From Citreimonas salinaria (GTDB lineage: Bacteria > Pseudomonadota > Alphaproteobacteria > Rhodobacterales > Rhodobacteraceae): 64,000 bases of DNA. Both the position numbers and the translations under genes were made by a program. A model generated the notes under the pieces. The model ran no database searches. It saw only the letters and a program-made list of their open reading frames with translations, and was not told where the DNA came from. Below are positions 41,742 through 50,561 of the stretch, in pieces (positions within the stretch are counted from its first letter, which is position 1; each line of letters starts with the position of its first letter). Location: the NCBI RefSeq assembly GCF_900107235.1, contig NZ_FNPF01000002.1:310001-374000 (forward strand). Direction: 5' to 3'.

Positions 41742-44117
41742 ATGGCCGCAGTCACTGGCGCGCGTGAAGCGCGGTTCGAAAAGCTTCACGCCGCGCGATT
41801 GGCACGGGCGGCGCGCATCGTGGCCTCGGCCATCGCGTTGGGCGCGGGCATTGCAGCGGTTTCGGTCCCCGGAAAAGCGGCCGCGCAAAGCTATACCTTC
41901 AACGCCGTATCGATCGAGGGGAACGCCCGGATCGAGGCCGGGACGATCCTCAGCTACGCCGGCATCGCGCGCGGCGAGACGGTCACCGCGGCCGAGTTGA
42001 ACGACGCCTACCAGAACATTGTCGCCACGGGTCTGTTCGAGACGGTCGAGATCGTGCCGCAGGGCGGGACTTTGACGATCCGCGTGGTGGAATTTCCCAC
42101 GATCAGCCGCATCACCTTCGAGGGCAATCGCCGCATCGGCGACGAGGAGCTTTCCGCCATCGTCCAGTCGCAGGCGCGGCGCGTCTTCTCGCCCGCCACG
42201 GCCGAGGCCGACGCCCAGCGGATTGCGGACGCCTACGCGCAGCAGGGCCGGCTGGCCGCGACCGTGTCGCCCCGGATCATCCGCCGCGGCGACAACCGCG
42301 TCGACCTGGTGTTCGAGGTGCTCGAAGGCGGTGCGACCGAGATCGAGCGCATCGCCTTCGTCGGCAACGACGCCTATTCCGACAGCCGCCTGCGCCGCGT
42401 GTTGCAGACCAAGCAGGCCGGCCTGCTGCGCTGGATCATCCAGTCCGACACCTTCATCGAGGACCGGATCGCGTTCGACCGCCAGCTGCTGCAGGATTTC
42501 TACGCATCCCGCGGCTACGTCGATTTCCGCATCACCGGCGTCAATGCCGAGCTGGCGCAGGAGCGCGACGCCTATTTCGTCACCTTCAACGTCGAAGAGG
42601 GCCAGCAATTCAGAGTGGGCGACATCAGCGTCACCTCGGACCTGCCCGAGGTCGAACCCGATATCTTCCGCGCCGGCCTGAACCTGCGCGAGGGGGCGGT
42701 CTATTCCCCGAACCGGATCGACAACCAGATCGCCCGGCTCGAGCGCGTCGCCGTGCGTGAAGGGCTCAATTTCGTGCGGATCGAGCCGCGGATCACGCGG
42801 AACGACCGCGACCTGACGCTGGACGTCGAGTTCCTGCTGACCCGCGGCGAGCGCATTTTCGTCGAGCGCATCGACATCGAGGGCAACACCACCACGCTGG
42901 ACCGCGTGATCCGGCGCCAGTTCAATACGGTCGAGGGCGATCCATTCAACCCGCGCGCCATCCGCCAGGCCGCCGAGCGCATCCGCGCGCTGGGCTTCTT
43001 CTCGACCGCCGAAGTGAACGCGCGCGAAGGCTCGACCCCGCAGCAGGTGGTGATCGACGTCGACGTCGAGGAGCAGCCGACGGGCTCGCTCAGCCTCGGC
43101 GGGTCCTATTCCACGACCGACGGCCTGGGCGCGTCGATCTCGTTCTCCGAGCGCAACTTCCTGGGGCGCGGCCAGCGGCTGGGTTTCACGATCAACACTG
43201 CATCGAGTTCGCGCAACTATGCGTTCAACTTCGCCGAGCCTGCCTTCCTGGGTCGCGACATGACCTTCGGCATCGCGCTCAGCTACCGCGAGACCGAGGG
43301 GCTGAATTCGGACTACAACACCGCGCGCGGCCTCTTCCGCCCCTATATCGAGTTTCCGCTTTCCGAGAGCAGCCGCCTTCAGCTGCGCTACGAGCTGAAC
43401 TATTCCGACCTGACGGCGACGGACGACCTGACCGATGTCAGCGAGGTGATCAAGGCCGAGGCTGCGCTGGACGAACGCTATGACAGCGCGCTGGGCTACA
43501 CCTACAGCTTCGACAGCCGCCGCATCGGCCTCAATCCGGATGCCGGGTTCCTCGTCGAGTTTGGGCAGGATTTCGGTGGCGTCGGCGGCGACACCCAGTT
43601 CGTGAAGTCCAGCCTGCGTGCCGTGGCGCAGCGCCTTGCCTTCTCCGAGGAGGTGACCCTGCGGGCCACGTTCGAGGCCGGCGCGCTGAACTACAGCGAG
43701 GGCCAGAGCCGAACCACCGACCGGTACCTTCTGGGCCCCAACACCATGCGCGGCTTCGAATATGGCGGCATCGGCCCGCGCGACCTCAGCAACGACGCGG
43801 ACGACCCGATCGGGGGCGAGTATTTCGCCGTCGCCCGGTTCGAGGCCGAGTTCCCGCTGGGCCTGCCCGAGGAATATGGCCTGAGCGCCGGGCTTTTCTA
43901 CGACGTCGGCTCGGTCTGGGGCCTGTCCGACGAGACGACGTCGACCCCGAGCGCCGACATCGTGGGCGAGGATTTCTTCGCGCGCCACGTGGTCGGGTTC
44001 TCGGTGTTCTGGGACAGCGCGCTGGGGCCGCTCCGGCTGAACTTCTCCGAGGCGCTGGTCAAGGAGGACTTCGACGAGCCGCTGAACTTCAACCTGACGC
44101 TGTCGACCCAGTTCTGA
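41742..44117 (+). CDS. bamA: Outer membrane protein assembly factor BamA
   Basis: The central barrel of the BAM complex, which inserts beta-barrel proteins into the outer membrane. The 791-residue product has a signal region (residues about 24-48, ending AAAQS), five POTRA domains (about 49-395, starting YTFNAVSIEGNARIE), and a C-terminal 16-stranded barrel ending NFNLTLSTQF with the terminal phenylalanine. The barrel has the VRGF-like motif as MRGFEYGGIGPRD. It is followed closely by the Skp-type chaperone gene. Confidence 0.96.
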   Translation: MAAVTGAREARFEKLHAARLARAARIVASAIALGAGIAAVSVPGKAAAQSYTFNAVSIEGNARIEAGTILSYAGIARGETVTAAELNDAYQNIVATGLFETVEIVPQGGTLTIRVVEFPTISRITFEGNRRIGDEELSAIVQSQARRVFSPATAEADAQRIADAYAQQGRLAATVSPRIIRRGDNRVDLVFEVLEGGATEIERIAFVGNDAYSDSRLRRVLQTKQAGLLRWIIQSDTFIEDRIAFDRQLLQDFYASRGYVDFRITGVNAELAQERDAYFVTFNVEEGQQFRVGDISVTSDLPEVEPDIFRAGLNLREGAVYSPNRIDNQIARLERVAVREGLNFVRIEPRITRNDRDLTLDVEFLLTRGERIFVERIDIEGNTTTLDRVIRRQFNTVEGDPFNPRAIRQAAERIRALGFFSTAEVNAREGSTPQQVVIDVDVEEQPTGSLSLGGSYSTTDGLGASISFSERNFLGRGQRLGFTINTASSSRNYAFNFAEPAFLGRDMTFGIALSYRETEGLNSDYNTARGLFRPYIEFPLSESSRLQLRYELNYSDLTATDDLTDVSEVIKAEAALDERYDSALGYTYSFDSRRIGLNPDAGFLVEFGQDFGGVGGDTQFVKSSLRAVAQRLAFSEEVTLRATFEAGALNYSEGQSRTTDRYLLGPNTMRGFEYGGIGPRDLSNDADDPIGGEYFAVARFEAEFPLGLPEEYGLSAGLFYDVGSVWGLSDETTSTPSADIVGEDFFARHVVGFSVFWDSALGPLRLNFSEALVKEDFDEPLNFNLTLSTQF

Positions 44118-44121
44118 TCCG

Positions 44122-44775
44122 ATGCTGCGCGCGCTGAGCCTGCTAGCGCTGTTGCTGTGGCCGGCCGCTTTGCCGGCGCAGTCGGAAGGCGACGCTGCCG
44201 TCGTGCGCAGCGACATCCTCGTCCTGGACTTCGAGCGCCTGTTTGCGGACAGCGCCTATGGCCGGCGGATCGCCCGCGAGATGGAGACTGCCGGTGCCGC
44301 CATCGCGCAGGAAAACCGCCGGATCGAGGCCGAGTTGATCGAGGAAGAGCGCCGCCTCACCCGGCAGCGCGACGACATGGCGCCAGCGGATTTCCGCGAA
44401 CTGGCCCAAGCCTTCGACGAGAAGGTGCAGCGCTTGCGCTCGGAACAGGACGCGAAGGCCCGCGGTCTGGGCGAGCGGGGCGACGCCGCGCGGCGCGAAT
44501 TCCTCGAGGCCGCGCAGCCGGTGCTGGGAGCCCTGATGCGCGAAACCGGCGCACAGGTGGTCGTCGAGCGCCGGATGGTGTTCATGTCCGCCGACGCGAT
44601 CGAGGTGACGGACGAGGCTATCGCGCGCATCGACGCCGCGATCGGCGAGGGCGAAGGCCTGCCCGAGGCTCCGCCCGAAAGCCCGCCGGAGCCGGACGTG
44701 CCGGTGCCGTCGCAAGCCGCGCCGCCGGTGGGCGACCCCCCCGTCGCTCCCATCGCGCCGAATCCCGAACCCTGA
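44122..44775 (+). CDS. skp: OmpH/Skp family periplasmic chaperone
   Basis: A 217-residue periplasmic protein that should hold unfolded outer-membrane proteins for BamA. It has a signal peptide (LRALSLLALLLWPAALPAQS), a globular start with SDILVLDFERLFADSAYG, a long coiled coil (about residues 50-115: REMETAGAAIAQENRRIEAELIEEERRL...), and a proline-rich C-terminal tail (PEAPPESPPEPDVPVPSQAAPP) not found in the classic short Skp. It starts 4 bp after bamA stops. Confidence 0.88.
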   Translation: MLRALSLLALLLWPAALPAQSEGDAAVVRSDILVLDFERLFADSAYGRRIAREMETAGAAIAQENRRIEAELIEEERRLTRQRDDMAPADFRELAQAFDEKVQRLRSEQDAKARGLGERGDAARREFLEAAQPVLGALMRETGAQVVVERRMVFMSADAIEVTDEAIARIDAAIGEGEGLPEAPPESPPEPDVPVPSQAAPPVGDPPVAPIAPNPEP

Positions 44776-44844
44776 GCCTGCGACTTGCCCCCCGGGCCGC
44801 GCGTTGATACCCAAGCGGCAACCGCCGAACCGGAGATCAGCCCC

Positions 44845-45306
44845 ATGTCCGAAACCCTGCGCAGCGCCGACATCCAGACGATCCAGCGGCTTTTGCCGCA
44901 CCGTTACCCGTTCCTCCTGGTGGACCGGGTCGAACAGATCGACGCGTGGCAATCCGCCGTGGGGATCAAGAACGTCACGATGAACGAGCCGCATTTCCAA
45001 GGGCATTTTCCCGGACTGCCGATCATGCCTGGCGTGACCATCGTCGAGGCGATGGCGCAAACCTCGGCCGTGATGGTGGGCACCGCGCTCGACATGCTCG
45101 ACAAGAACATGCTGATCTACTTCATGGCGATCGACAACTGCAAGTTCCGCCGCAAGGTGATCCCCGGAGACCAGTTGCGGATGGAGCTGCGCACCCTGCG
45201 TGGTAAGCCCGGCGGAAAGGTCTGGAAGTTCGGGGGCACCGCCACGGTCGACGGCCAGATGGCCGCCGAGGCCGAGTTCACGGCAATGATGGATGTGCCT
45301 GCGTGA
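44845..45306 (+). CDS. fabZ: 3-Hydroxyacyl-ACP dehydratase FabZ
   Basis: Dehydrates 3-hydroxyacyl-ACP in fatty acid synthesis. The 153-residue hot-dog-fold protein has the catalytic H54 and E68 in [26 protein letters not shown] 44845 ([20 protein letters not shown]) fits the family start. It competes with lpxA for 3-hydroxyacyl-ACP, and the two genes overlap, which is the standard order in this cluster. Confidence 0.97.
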   Translation: MSETLRSADIQTIQRLLPHRYPFLLVDRVEQIDAWQSAVGIKNVTMNEPHFQGHFPGLPIMPGVTIVEAMAQTSAVMVGTALDMLDKNMLIYFMAIDNCKFRRKVIPGDQLRMELRTLRGKPGGKVWKFGGTATVDGQMAAEAEFTAMMDVPA

Positions 45307-46094
45307 GCGAAGCCGCCTCTGTCCACCCCAGCGCCGTCGTCGAGGCGGGCGCACAGCTTGCGCCCGGCTGCGTGGTCGGTCCCTTCTGCCACGTGGGCCC
45401 GGAGGTGGCGCTGGCCAGGGGCGTCGAGCTGAAAAGCCACGTGGTCGTTACCGGCCGCACCGAGATCGGCGAGGACACGGTGGTCTTCCCCTTCGCTGTG
45501 ATCGGCGAGATTCCGCAGGACCTGAAGTTCAAGGGCGAATCCACTCGGCTGGTGATCGGCAAGCGCAACCGCATCCGCGAGCATGTCACCATGAACACCG
45601 GCACCGAGGGCGGCGGCGGCGTCACGATCGTGGGCGATGACGGGCTGTTCATGGCCGGCTGTCACGTGGCGCACGACGCGCGCATCGGCAACCGCGTGAT
45701 CCTGGTCAACAACTCGGCCGTCGCCGGGCATTGCGTGCTCGAGGACGAGGTCATCGTCGGCGGCCTGTCCGGCGTGCACCAGTGGGTGCGGATCGGCCGC
45801 GGCGCGATCATCGGCGCGGTCACGATGGTCACGAACGACGTGATCCCGCACGGGCTGGTGCAGGGGCCGCGCGGCAAGCTCGACGGGCTGAACCTCGTGG
45901 GGCTCAAGCGCCGTGGCGTGCCGCGCGCCGACATCACCGCGCTGCGCGCCGCCTACCAGATGCTCAGCCAGGGCGAGGGTGCGTTCCAGGACCGCGCCCG
46001 ACGCTTGGGCGAGGAAACCCAGAGCGATCACGTGCGCGAGATCGTCGCCTTCATCATGGGCGACAGCGACCGGTCGTTCCTGACCCCCGGTTGA
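45303..46094 (+). CDS. lpxA: Acyl-ACP--UDP-N-acetylglucosamine O-acyltransferase
   Basis: First enzyme of lipid A synthesis. The 263-residue product is built of hexapeptide repeats that form a left-handed beta helix ([35 protein letters not shown]), with the catalytic histidine in [16 protein letters not shown], and a C-terminal helical domain. It starts with GTG 45303 and overlaps the fabZ stop codon. Confidence 0.96.
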   Translation: MSEAASVHPSAVVEAGAQLAPGCVVGPFCHVGPEVALARGVELKSHVVVTGRTEIGEDTVVFPFAVIGEIPQDLKFKGESTRLVIGKRNRIREHVTMNTGTEGGGGVTIVGDDGLFMAGCHVAHDARIGNRVILVNNSAVAGHCVLEDEVIVGGLSGVHQWVRIGRGAIIGAVTMVTNDVIPHGLVQGPRGKLDGLNLVGLKRRGVPRADITALRAAYQMLSQGEGAFQDRARRLGEETQSDHVREIVAFIMGDSDRSFLTPG

Positions 46095-46098
46095 GCCC

Positions 46099-46893
46099 GT
46101 GCTGGCGCTGATCTGCGGGGCCGGCGCCTTGCCCGGCCATGTCGTGCGGGCGCTGGACGTGCGCCCCTTGGTCTGTGCGCTGGACGGTTTCGCGCCCGAG
46201 GGGCTGGCGCCCCGGATCACCTTCCGCATAGAGACGCTGGGCAGCCTGATCGCCTGGTTGAAGGCCCGCGGCGTGACGGCGGTCTGCCTGTGCGGCCACA
46301 TCCGCCGTCCCGACATCGACACCGCCGCGATCGACGCCGCGACTGTGCCGCTGGTTCCCCGCCTGAAAGACGCGATGGCCATGGGCGACGACGGCGCGCT
46401 GCGGGTGGTGCTGGCGCTGTTCTCGGAAGCCGGGTTCGACATCCTCGCCGCGCACGAGGCCGCGCCGGACCTTCTGCCGCCCGCGGGCGTGCCCACGCGC
46501 GCGGCAATTCCCGAGGGCGTGGCCGAGGCCGCGCGCGCCGGCGATGCCGAGATCGCGCGCCTCGCCGCCGCCGATCAGGGGCAGGCCTGCGTCATCCGCG
46601 ACGGGCGGGTGATCGCCTCCGAGGGGCCCGAAGGAACCGACGCCATGCTGGCCGGGCTCGCCGCGGCTGGATTGCGCGCGCCGGCCTTCCTGTTCAAGGC
46701 GCCCAAGCCCGGCCAAGACCAGCGCGCCGACCTGCCGGTGATCGGCCCCGGCACCGCCGCCGCGCTGGTACGGACCGGCCTTTCGGGCGCGGTGATCGAG
46801 GCGGGCGGGGTCATGGTGCTGGACCGCGCGCGCACCATCGCCGATTTCGACGCGGCGGGCCAGTTCCTCTGGGTCCGCGAGAGGCCGGCCTGA
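46099..46893 (+). CDS. lpxI: UDP-2,3-diacylglucosamine diphosphatase LpxI
   Basis: Cuts UDP-2,3-diacylglucosamine to lipid X, the fourth step of lipid A synthesis; alphaproteobacteria use LpxI where E. coli uses LpxH. The 264-residue product begins LALICGAGALPGHVVRAL (GTG 46099) and has AVCLCGHIRRPDI, DDGALRVVLALFSEAGF, and the C-terminal PVIGPGTAAALVRTGLSGAVIEAGGVMVLDR with IADFDAAGQFLWVRE. It is followed by lpxB with one base overlap (TGATG). Confidence 0.94.
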   Translation: MLALICGAGALPGHVVRALDVRPLVCALDGFAPEGLAPRITFRIETLGSLIAWLKARGVTAVCLCGHIRRPDIDTAAIDAATVPLVPRLKDAMAMGDDGALRVVLALFSEAGFDILAAHEAAPDLLPPAGVPTRAAIPEGVAEAARAGDAEIARLAAADQGQACVIRDGRVIASEGPEGTDAMLAGLAAAGLRAPAFLFKAPKPGQDQRADLPVIGPGTAAALVRTGLSGAVIEAGGVMVLDRARTIADFDAAGQFLWVRERPA

Positions 46894-48041
46894 TGCGCGT
46901 TTTCGTCACTGCGGGCGAGGCGTCCGGCGACAAGCTCGGTGCGGCGTTGATGTCCGGCCTGCACCGCATGGTTCCCGACGTGGCCTTCCGTGGCATCGGC
47001 GGCCCGCGCATGGCCGAGCAGGGGCTGCAAAGCCTGTTCCCGATGGACGAGATCTCGATCATGGGCGTGGCCGAGATCCTGCGCGAATACCGCGCCCTCA
47101 AGGGCCGCATCCGCGAAACCGCCGAGGCCGTGATCGCCGAGCGGCCCGACGTGTTCGTCACCATCGACCTGCCGGAATTCAGCCTGCGCGTGGCGAAGCT
47201 GGTCAAGGCGCGCGCGCCGGATATCCGCATCGTGCATTACGTCGCCCCCACGGTCTGGGCCTGGCGGCCGGGCCGGGCGGCGAAGATGGCGCCGCTGGTC
47301 GACCAGGTGCTGGCCCTGCTGCCGTTCGAGCCGCCCTACATGGAGGCCGCGGGCGTGCCGTGCGACTTCGTCGGGCACCCGGTGGTCACCGATCCGCAGG
47401 CGACCGAGGCCGAGGCCCGCGCCTTTCGCACGGCACACGGCATCCACGGGCCGATGGCGCTGTTGCTTCCCGGCTCGCGCCGGTCCGAGCTGGCGCGCCT
47501 GGCGCCGGTGTTCCGCGATGTGGCCGTCCGCCTGCACGACGCGCGCCCCGACCTGAGGCTGGTGCTGCCAGCCGCGGCCTCGGTGACGGATCGTGTCGCG
47601 GGGCTTGCCGCGGATCTGCCCGGCGCGCCGCTTGTGATCGACCCGGCGACTGACTCCGGCGGCGGGCGGAAGCGCGCCGCGTTCCGCGCGGCCGACGTGG
47701 CGCTGGCGGCGTCGGGCACCGTCTCGCTGGAGCTGGCGGCGGCCGACACGCCGATGGTCGTGGCCTACGACATGGGCTGGCTGTCGCGGCAGATCATCGG
47801 GCGGATGCTGAGGGTCGACACGGTGACGCTGGTGAACCTGGTGTCCGAAACCCGCGCTGTGCCGGAGTTCATCGGCAGGCATTGCCGGCCCGCGCCGATC
47901 GCCGAAGCCGTGCTGTCGGTCCTCGACAACCCGGACGCGCAGCACGACGCAATGGCACTGACCATGGAGCGGCTGGGTCGGGGCGGGCCGCCGCCGGGCG
48001 ACCGCGCGGCGCGCGCGGTGCTGGACAGGATGCCCAAGTGA
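46893..48041 (+). CDS. lpxB: Lipid-A-disaccharide synthase
   Basis: Glycosyltransferase that joins UDP-diacylglucosamine and lipid X. The 382-residue product has the N-terminal MRVFVTAGEASGDKLGAALM, FRGIGGPRM, IDLPEFSLRVAKLVKARAPDIRIVHYVAPTVWAWRPGRA, and the donor-binding LLPGSRRSELARLAPVF and AASGTVSLELAAADTPMVVAY. It ends the envelope cluster, facing a convergent ialB-type gene across a GC stem-loop. Confidence 0.97.
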   Translation: MRVFVTAGEASGDKLGAALMSGLHRMVPDVAFRGIGGPRMAEQGLQSLFPMDEISIMGVAEILREYRALKGRIRETAEAVIAERPDVFVTIDLPEFSLRVAKLVKARAPDIRIVHYVAPTVWAWRPGRAAKMAPLVDQVLALLPFEPPYMEAAGVPCDFVGHPVVTDPQATEAEARAFRTAHGIHGPMALLLPGSRRSELARLAPVFRDVAVRLHDARPDLRLVLPAAASVTDRVAGLAADLPGAPLVIDPATDSGGGRKRAAFRAADVALAASGTVSLELAAADTPMVVAYDMGWLSRQIIGRMLRVDTVTLVNLVSETRAVPEFIGRHCRPAPIAEAVLSVLDNPDAQHDAMALTMERLGRGGPPPGDRAARAVLDRMPK

Positions 48042-48059
48042 CCGCCGGCATGTAAGAAT

Positions 48060-48082
48060 GCCCCGGCCGCGCGGGCCGGGGC
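48060..48082. terminator. GC stem-loop between convergent lpxB and ialB-type gene
   Basis: A perfect 9-bp stem (GCCCCGGCC/GGCCGGGGC, 48060-48068 with 48074-48082) with a GCGCG loop, placed between two convergent stop codons. It lacks a U-run on either strand. Confidence 0.6.
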
Positions 48083-48097
48083 GGTCGGTCCGCGCGT

Positions 48098-48772
48098 TTA
48101 CCGTTGCAGCGAGGACGCGGCGTCGTAGGCGGCGGTGAAACCGGCAAGCGACATTTCGACCACGACTTCCTGGTCGGGCGCCAGCGCCGGGACGATCCGC
48201 ACGCGTGCCACCGCGCCGGCGCGGAAGCGGTCGATATCCGCCTGCGTAAAGCCGACGCGGGCGTAACAGCCGATCGGGTTGCAGAACGAGTAATCGTAGC
48301 GACGCGCCTCTCCGCCATCGACCGCGATCGTCAGCTTCTCCGTCAGCAGCGTCTCGAGCGGGACCACGAAGGTACCGCCGGCCACGGCCTGGCCGCCATT
48401 CTCGAGCTTGAAGATGCTGGCCTCGGCCACGCTCGCGCCGGCTTGATCCTCGAGCAGCTGGTACATCTGGCAGATTTCCTCGCCGTCCTGCACCTTGATG
48501 CATTGCAGCGACCAGTCGTCGAAGGTGGCCTTGATGTAGCTTTGGGGCTGAGACGAGGCGTTCTCCTCGCCGAGATCGAGCGCGCCGCCCACGATGGGGC
48601 GCTCAGCCGCGGGCGTCTGCGTCCCGGGTGCCTCGGTTGCGGGTGCCTGGCCTGTGGGCGTCTCGGATGCGGGCGCTTGCGGCTGCTGGTCCGGCGACTC
48701 GGTCTCTTGCGCGAGTGCCGGCACGCCGGCGAGCGCCGCCATAAGCGACATCGTGATGAGCGGATGTTTCAT
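48098..48772 (-). CDS. Invasion-associated locus B (IalB) family protein
   Basis: A 224-residue secreted protein with a signal peptide (PLITMSLMAALAGVPALAQE), a proline/threonine/alanine-rich linker (about residues 25-60, low complexity) and an IalB domain with the pattern FDDWSLQCIK...EICQMYQLLED, SFCNPIGCYARVGF, with the conserved cysteines likely paired. IalB is named from Bartonella, but in free-living alphaproteobacteria the family's role is not known. GGGGGAG precedes the ATG. Upstream lies a 620-bp non-coding stretch. Confidence 0.88.
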   Translation of the reverse strand: MKHPLITMSLMAALAGVPALAQETESPDQQPQAPASETPTGQAPATEAPGTQTPAAERPIVGGALDLGEENASSQPQSYIKATFDDWSLQCIKVQDGEEICQMYQLLEDQAGASVAEASIFKLENGGQAVAGGTFVVPLETLLTEKLTIAVDGGEARRYDYSFCNPIGCYARVGFTQADIDRFRAGAVARVRIVPALAPDQEVVVEMSLAGFTAAYDAASSLQR

Positions 48773-48917
48773 TAACTCCCCCTGCGTTTTTCAGTTGTCC
48801 ACAGGCGCCTACCACGGGGGCGGCGCGCTGTCAGGCCGATTTTCCCGATAGCCGGCGGCGCGCCGCCCACGCCGTTGTGCCGGAGACGGATCGCTAGAGC
48901 CTTAACGCTTCAACGCG

Positions 48918-48945
48918 AAAAGGGGCCGATGGCCCCTTTCCTGTT
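48918..48945 (+). terminator. Intrinsic-terminator-like hairpin
   Basis: AAAGGGGCC (48919-48927), a 3-nt loop and GGCCCCTTT (48931-48939), followed by CCTGTTT. There is no plus-strand gene just upstream, so it may end a small transcript or act on the minus strand as a structured leader of the ialB-type mRNA. Confidence 0.5.
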
Positions 48946-49101
48946 TCTCCCTGTCGGACCGGCCGACTTTGTAATTGGGGGAACGCTACGAAAGTCGTAG
49001 GCGTCGGTCAACAGGGTTTGTGTAAGGGTGCAGCGCAAGCATTGGACCGCAAAGAACAATGCGGAGGTAGGAGCGCGCGGATGGCGCGTTTCCCGGCCGG
49101 T

Positions 49102-49128
49102 AAAAAGGCCGCGCCATGGGGCGCGGCC
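49102..49128 (-). terminator. Intrinsic terminator of the candidate sRNA
   Basis: A perfect 9-bp stem GGCCGCGCC/GGCGCGGCC (49107-49115 with 49120-49128), a 4-nt loop, and a run of five U on the minus strand. This is one of the most canonical terminators in the window, yet no protein gene precedes it. Confidence 0.8.
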
Positions 49129-49210
49129 AGTCTGACAGGGAGGAAGTTGTTCAAGACAGGAGAGGACATGACGTCTTGAACACCATCAGGTTGGCACAAG
49201 GAGGTTAACA
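49102..49210 (-). ncRNA. Candidate small RNA with anti-Shine-Dalgarno loop
   Basis: Read on the minus strand, the stretch starts near ACCTCCTTG (about 49207-49198), forms a 10-bp hairpin (49148-49157 with 49173-49182) whose 15-nt loop contains TCCTCTCCT, passes TTCCTCCC (about 49146-49138), and ends in a 9-bp GC hairpin (49107-49128) followed by UUUUU (49102-49106). The loop and flanks could pair with Shine-Dalgarno sites. This arrangement resembles the CCUCC-motif trans-acting sRNAs of rhizobia and Rhodobacter. I found no clear promoter, and the 5' end is a guess. Confidence 0.5.
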
Positions 49211-49395
49211 AAGGGTGTTCACCGCGCGATCGAAACGGTCCGGGCCAATTGTTTCGGCAGGCGCACCCTCGATCGCGGACTTGACGGCGCGAATACGCGG
49301 TATCACGGTTCAATGGCGCGGCCGACGCAGCGTTACCCGCATCGCCGGTCCGCCGCGTCGCACCGGCGCCAAGGCCGACAGGAAGGACGACGACG

Positions 49396-49914
49396 ATGCA
49401 GATGAGCGATACCCGCAGGATCGAGGCCCCCCAGGACGTGGTCTGGGCGGCCATCCTTGATCCGGAGGTGCTCAGGCAATGCGTGCCCGGCTGCACCGAG
49501 ATGACCGGCAGCGCCGAGGACGGCTACCAGGCGACCGTCGTCCAGAAGGTCGGCCCGGTGAAGGCAACCTTCAAGGGCATCGTGAAGGCGCTGGACATGG
49601 ACGCGCCCAACGCCGTGACCCTCTCGGGCGAAGGCAAGGGCGGGGCGGCGGGTTTCGCCAAGGGCGACGCCAAGGTGACGCTGGCGCCCGACGGCGACGG
49701 CACGATGCTCACCTACGACGTCGAGGCCAAGGTGGGCGGCAAGCTGGCGCAGCTCGGCAGCCGGATCATCGACGGCTTCGCCAAGAAGATGGCCGACCAG
49801 TTCTTCCAGAACCTCCAGGACGCGGTGGAAGGTCCCGCCGATCCCGACGTGGCCCCCGAAGCCGAAAGCCAGGAGGGCAGGAAGAAGGGCTGGTTCAAGC
49901 GGATGGTGTCCTGA
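49396..49914 (+). CDS. coxG: CoxG-like SRPBCC family protein
   Basis: A 172-residue protein of the CoxG/SRPBCC group, named as carbon monoxide dehydrogenase subunit G though it is not a catalytic subunit; CoxG in Oligotropha/Mycobacterium is thought to help anchor the enzyme to the membrane or handle quinones. It begins [31 protein letters not shown] (helix-grip fold), with [12 protein letters not shown] and [17 protein letters not shown]. The basic tail [11 protein letters not shown] could touch the membrane. It precedes coxS, L and M on the same strand, so it is part of that operon. Confidence 0.88.
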   Translation: MQMSDTRRIEAPQDVVWAAILDPEVLRQCVPGCTEMTGSAEDGYQATVVQKVGPVKATFKGIVKALDMDAPNAVTLSGEGKGGAAGFAKGDAKVTLAPDGDGTMLTYDVEAKVGGKLAQLGSRIIDGFAKKMADQFFQNLQDAVEGPADPDVAPEAESQEGRKKGWFKRMVS

Positions 49915-49993
49915 CCCGGCGCACCGCACGAAATCAAACCTGCCGCGGACGGGGTCCGGCGGCGCGACAGTTGAGACGTCCCGGAGGAGAGAC

Positions 49994-50479
49994 ATGACAG
50001 ACGTGACGATGACGGTGAACGGCAAGACCGTCAAAAAACCGGTCAAGGGCAACACCCTGATGACCGAGTTCCTGCGCGAGACGCTGCGCCTGACCGGCAC
50101 GCACGTGGGCTGCGACACGTCGCAATGCGGTGCCTGCGTGATCCACGTCAACGGCGAGGCGGTGAAGGCCTGCACGATGTTCGCGCTCGAGGCCGAGGGC
50201 GCCGAGGTCACGACAATCGAGGCGATGGCCAACGCGGATGGGTCGCTGGGCACGATCCAACAGGCGTTCCAGGATCACCACGGGCTGCAATGCGGGTTCT
50301 GCACGCCGGGCATGGTGATGTCGGCGGCGGCGCTGCTCAAGGACAACCCCAAGCCGTCCGAGGCCGAGGTGCGCGACTACCTCGAGGGCAACATCTGCCG
50401 CTGCACCGGCTACCACAACATCGTGAAGGCGATCATGGCGGCCTCGGGACAGGACGTGAGCCGGATCGCGGCCGAGTAG
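49994..50479 (+). CDS. coxS: Molybdenum hydroxylase [2Fe-2S] small subunit
   Basis: The iron-sulfur subunit of an xanthine oxidase/CO dehydrogenase-family enzyme, passing electrons from the Mo site to FAD. The 161-residue protein has both clusters: the plant-ferredoxin type with C40, C45, C48 and C60 ([22 protein letters not shown]) and the second with C100, C103, C135 and C137 (CGFCTPGM...[15 protein letters not shown]). GGAGGAGAG precedes the ATG. It is followed by coxL after 82 bp. Confidence 0.94.
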   Translation: MTDVTMTVNGKTVKKPVKGNTLMTEFLRETLRLTGTHVGCDTSQCGACVIHVNGEAVKACTMFALEAEGAEVTTIEAMANADGSLGTIQQAFQDHHGLQCGFCTPGMVMSAAALLKDNPKPSEAEVRDYLEGNICRCTGYHNIVKAIMAASGQDVSRIAAE

Positions 50480-50561
50480 CCGCGTTCGGGAAGGCGCCGT
50501 CGGGGAGGCGGACACGGGTTTCGGGCAGGGCGCAGTCCCGCCCACAGGGAGGAGACAGACA

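Larger units (their letters stand above)
48773..49395. other. Non-coding stretch between ialB-type gene and coxG
   Basis: No protein gene is supported here. It holds a plus-strand terminator-like hairpin (48918-48945), an imperfect stem-loop (48964-48997, CGACTTTGTA with TACGAAAGTCG) and, on the minus strand, an sRNA-like unit (49102-49210). The rest shows no recognisable element. Promoters for coxG (plus) and the ialB-type gene (minus) must lie here but I cannot place them. Confidence 0.7.

Noticed and set aside
48840-48920. tRNA-like or RNA gene in front of the plus-strand hairpin at 48918
   Set aside because: No cloverleaf, anticodon arm or CCA-type end can be drawn.
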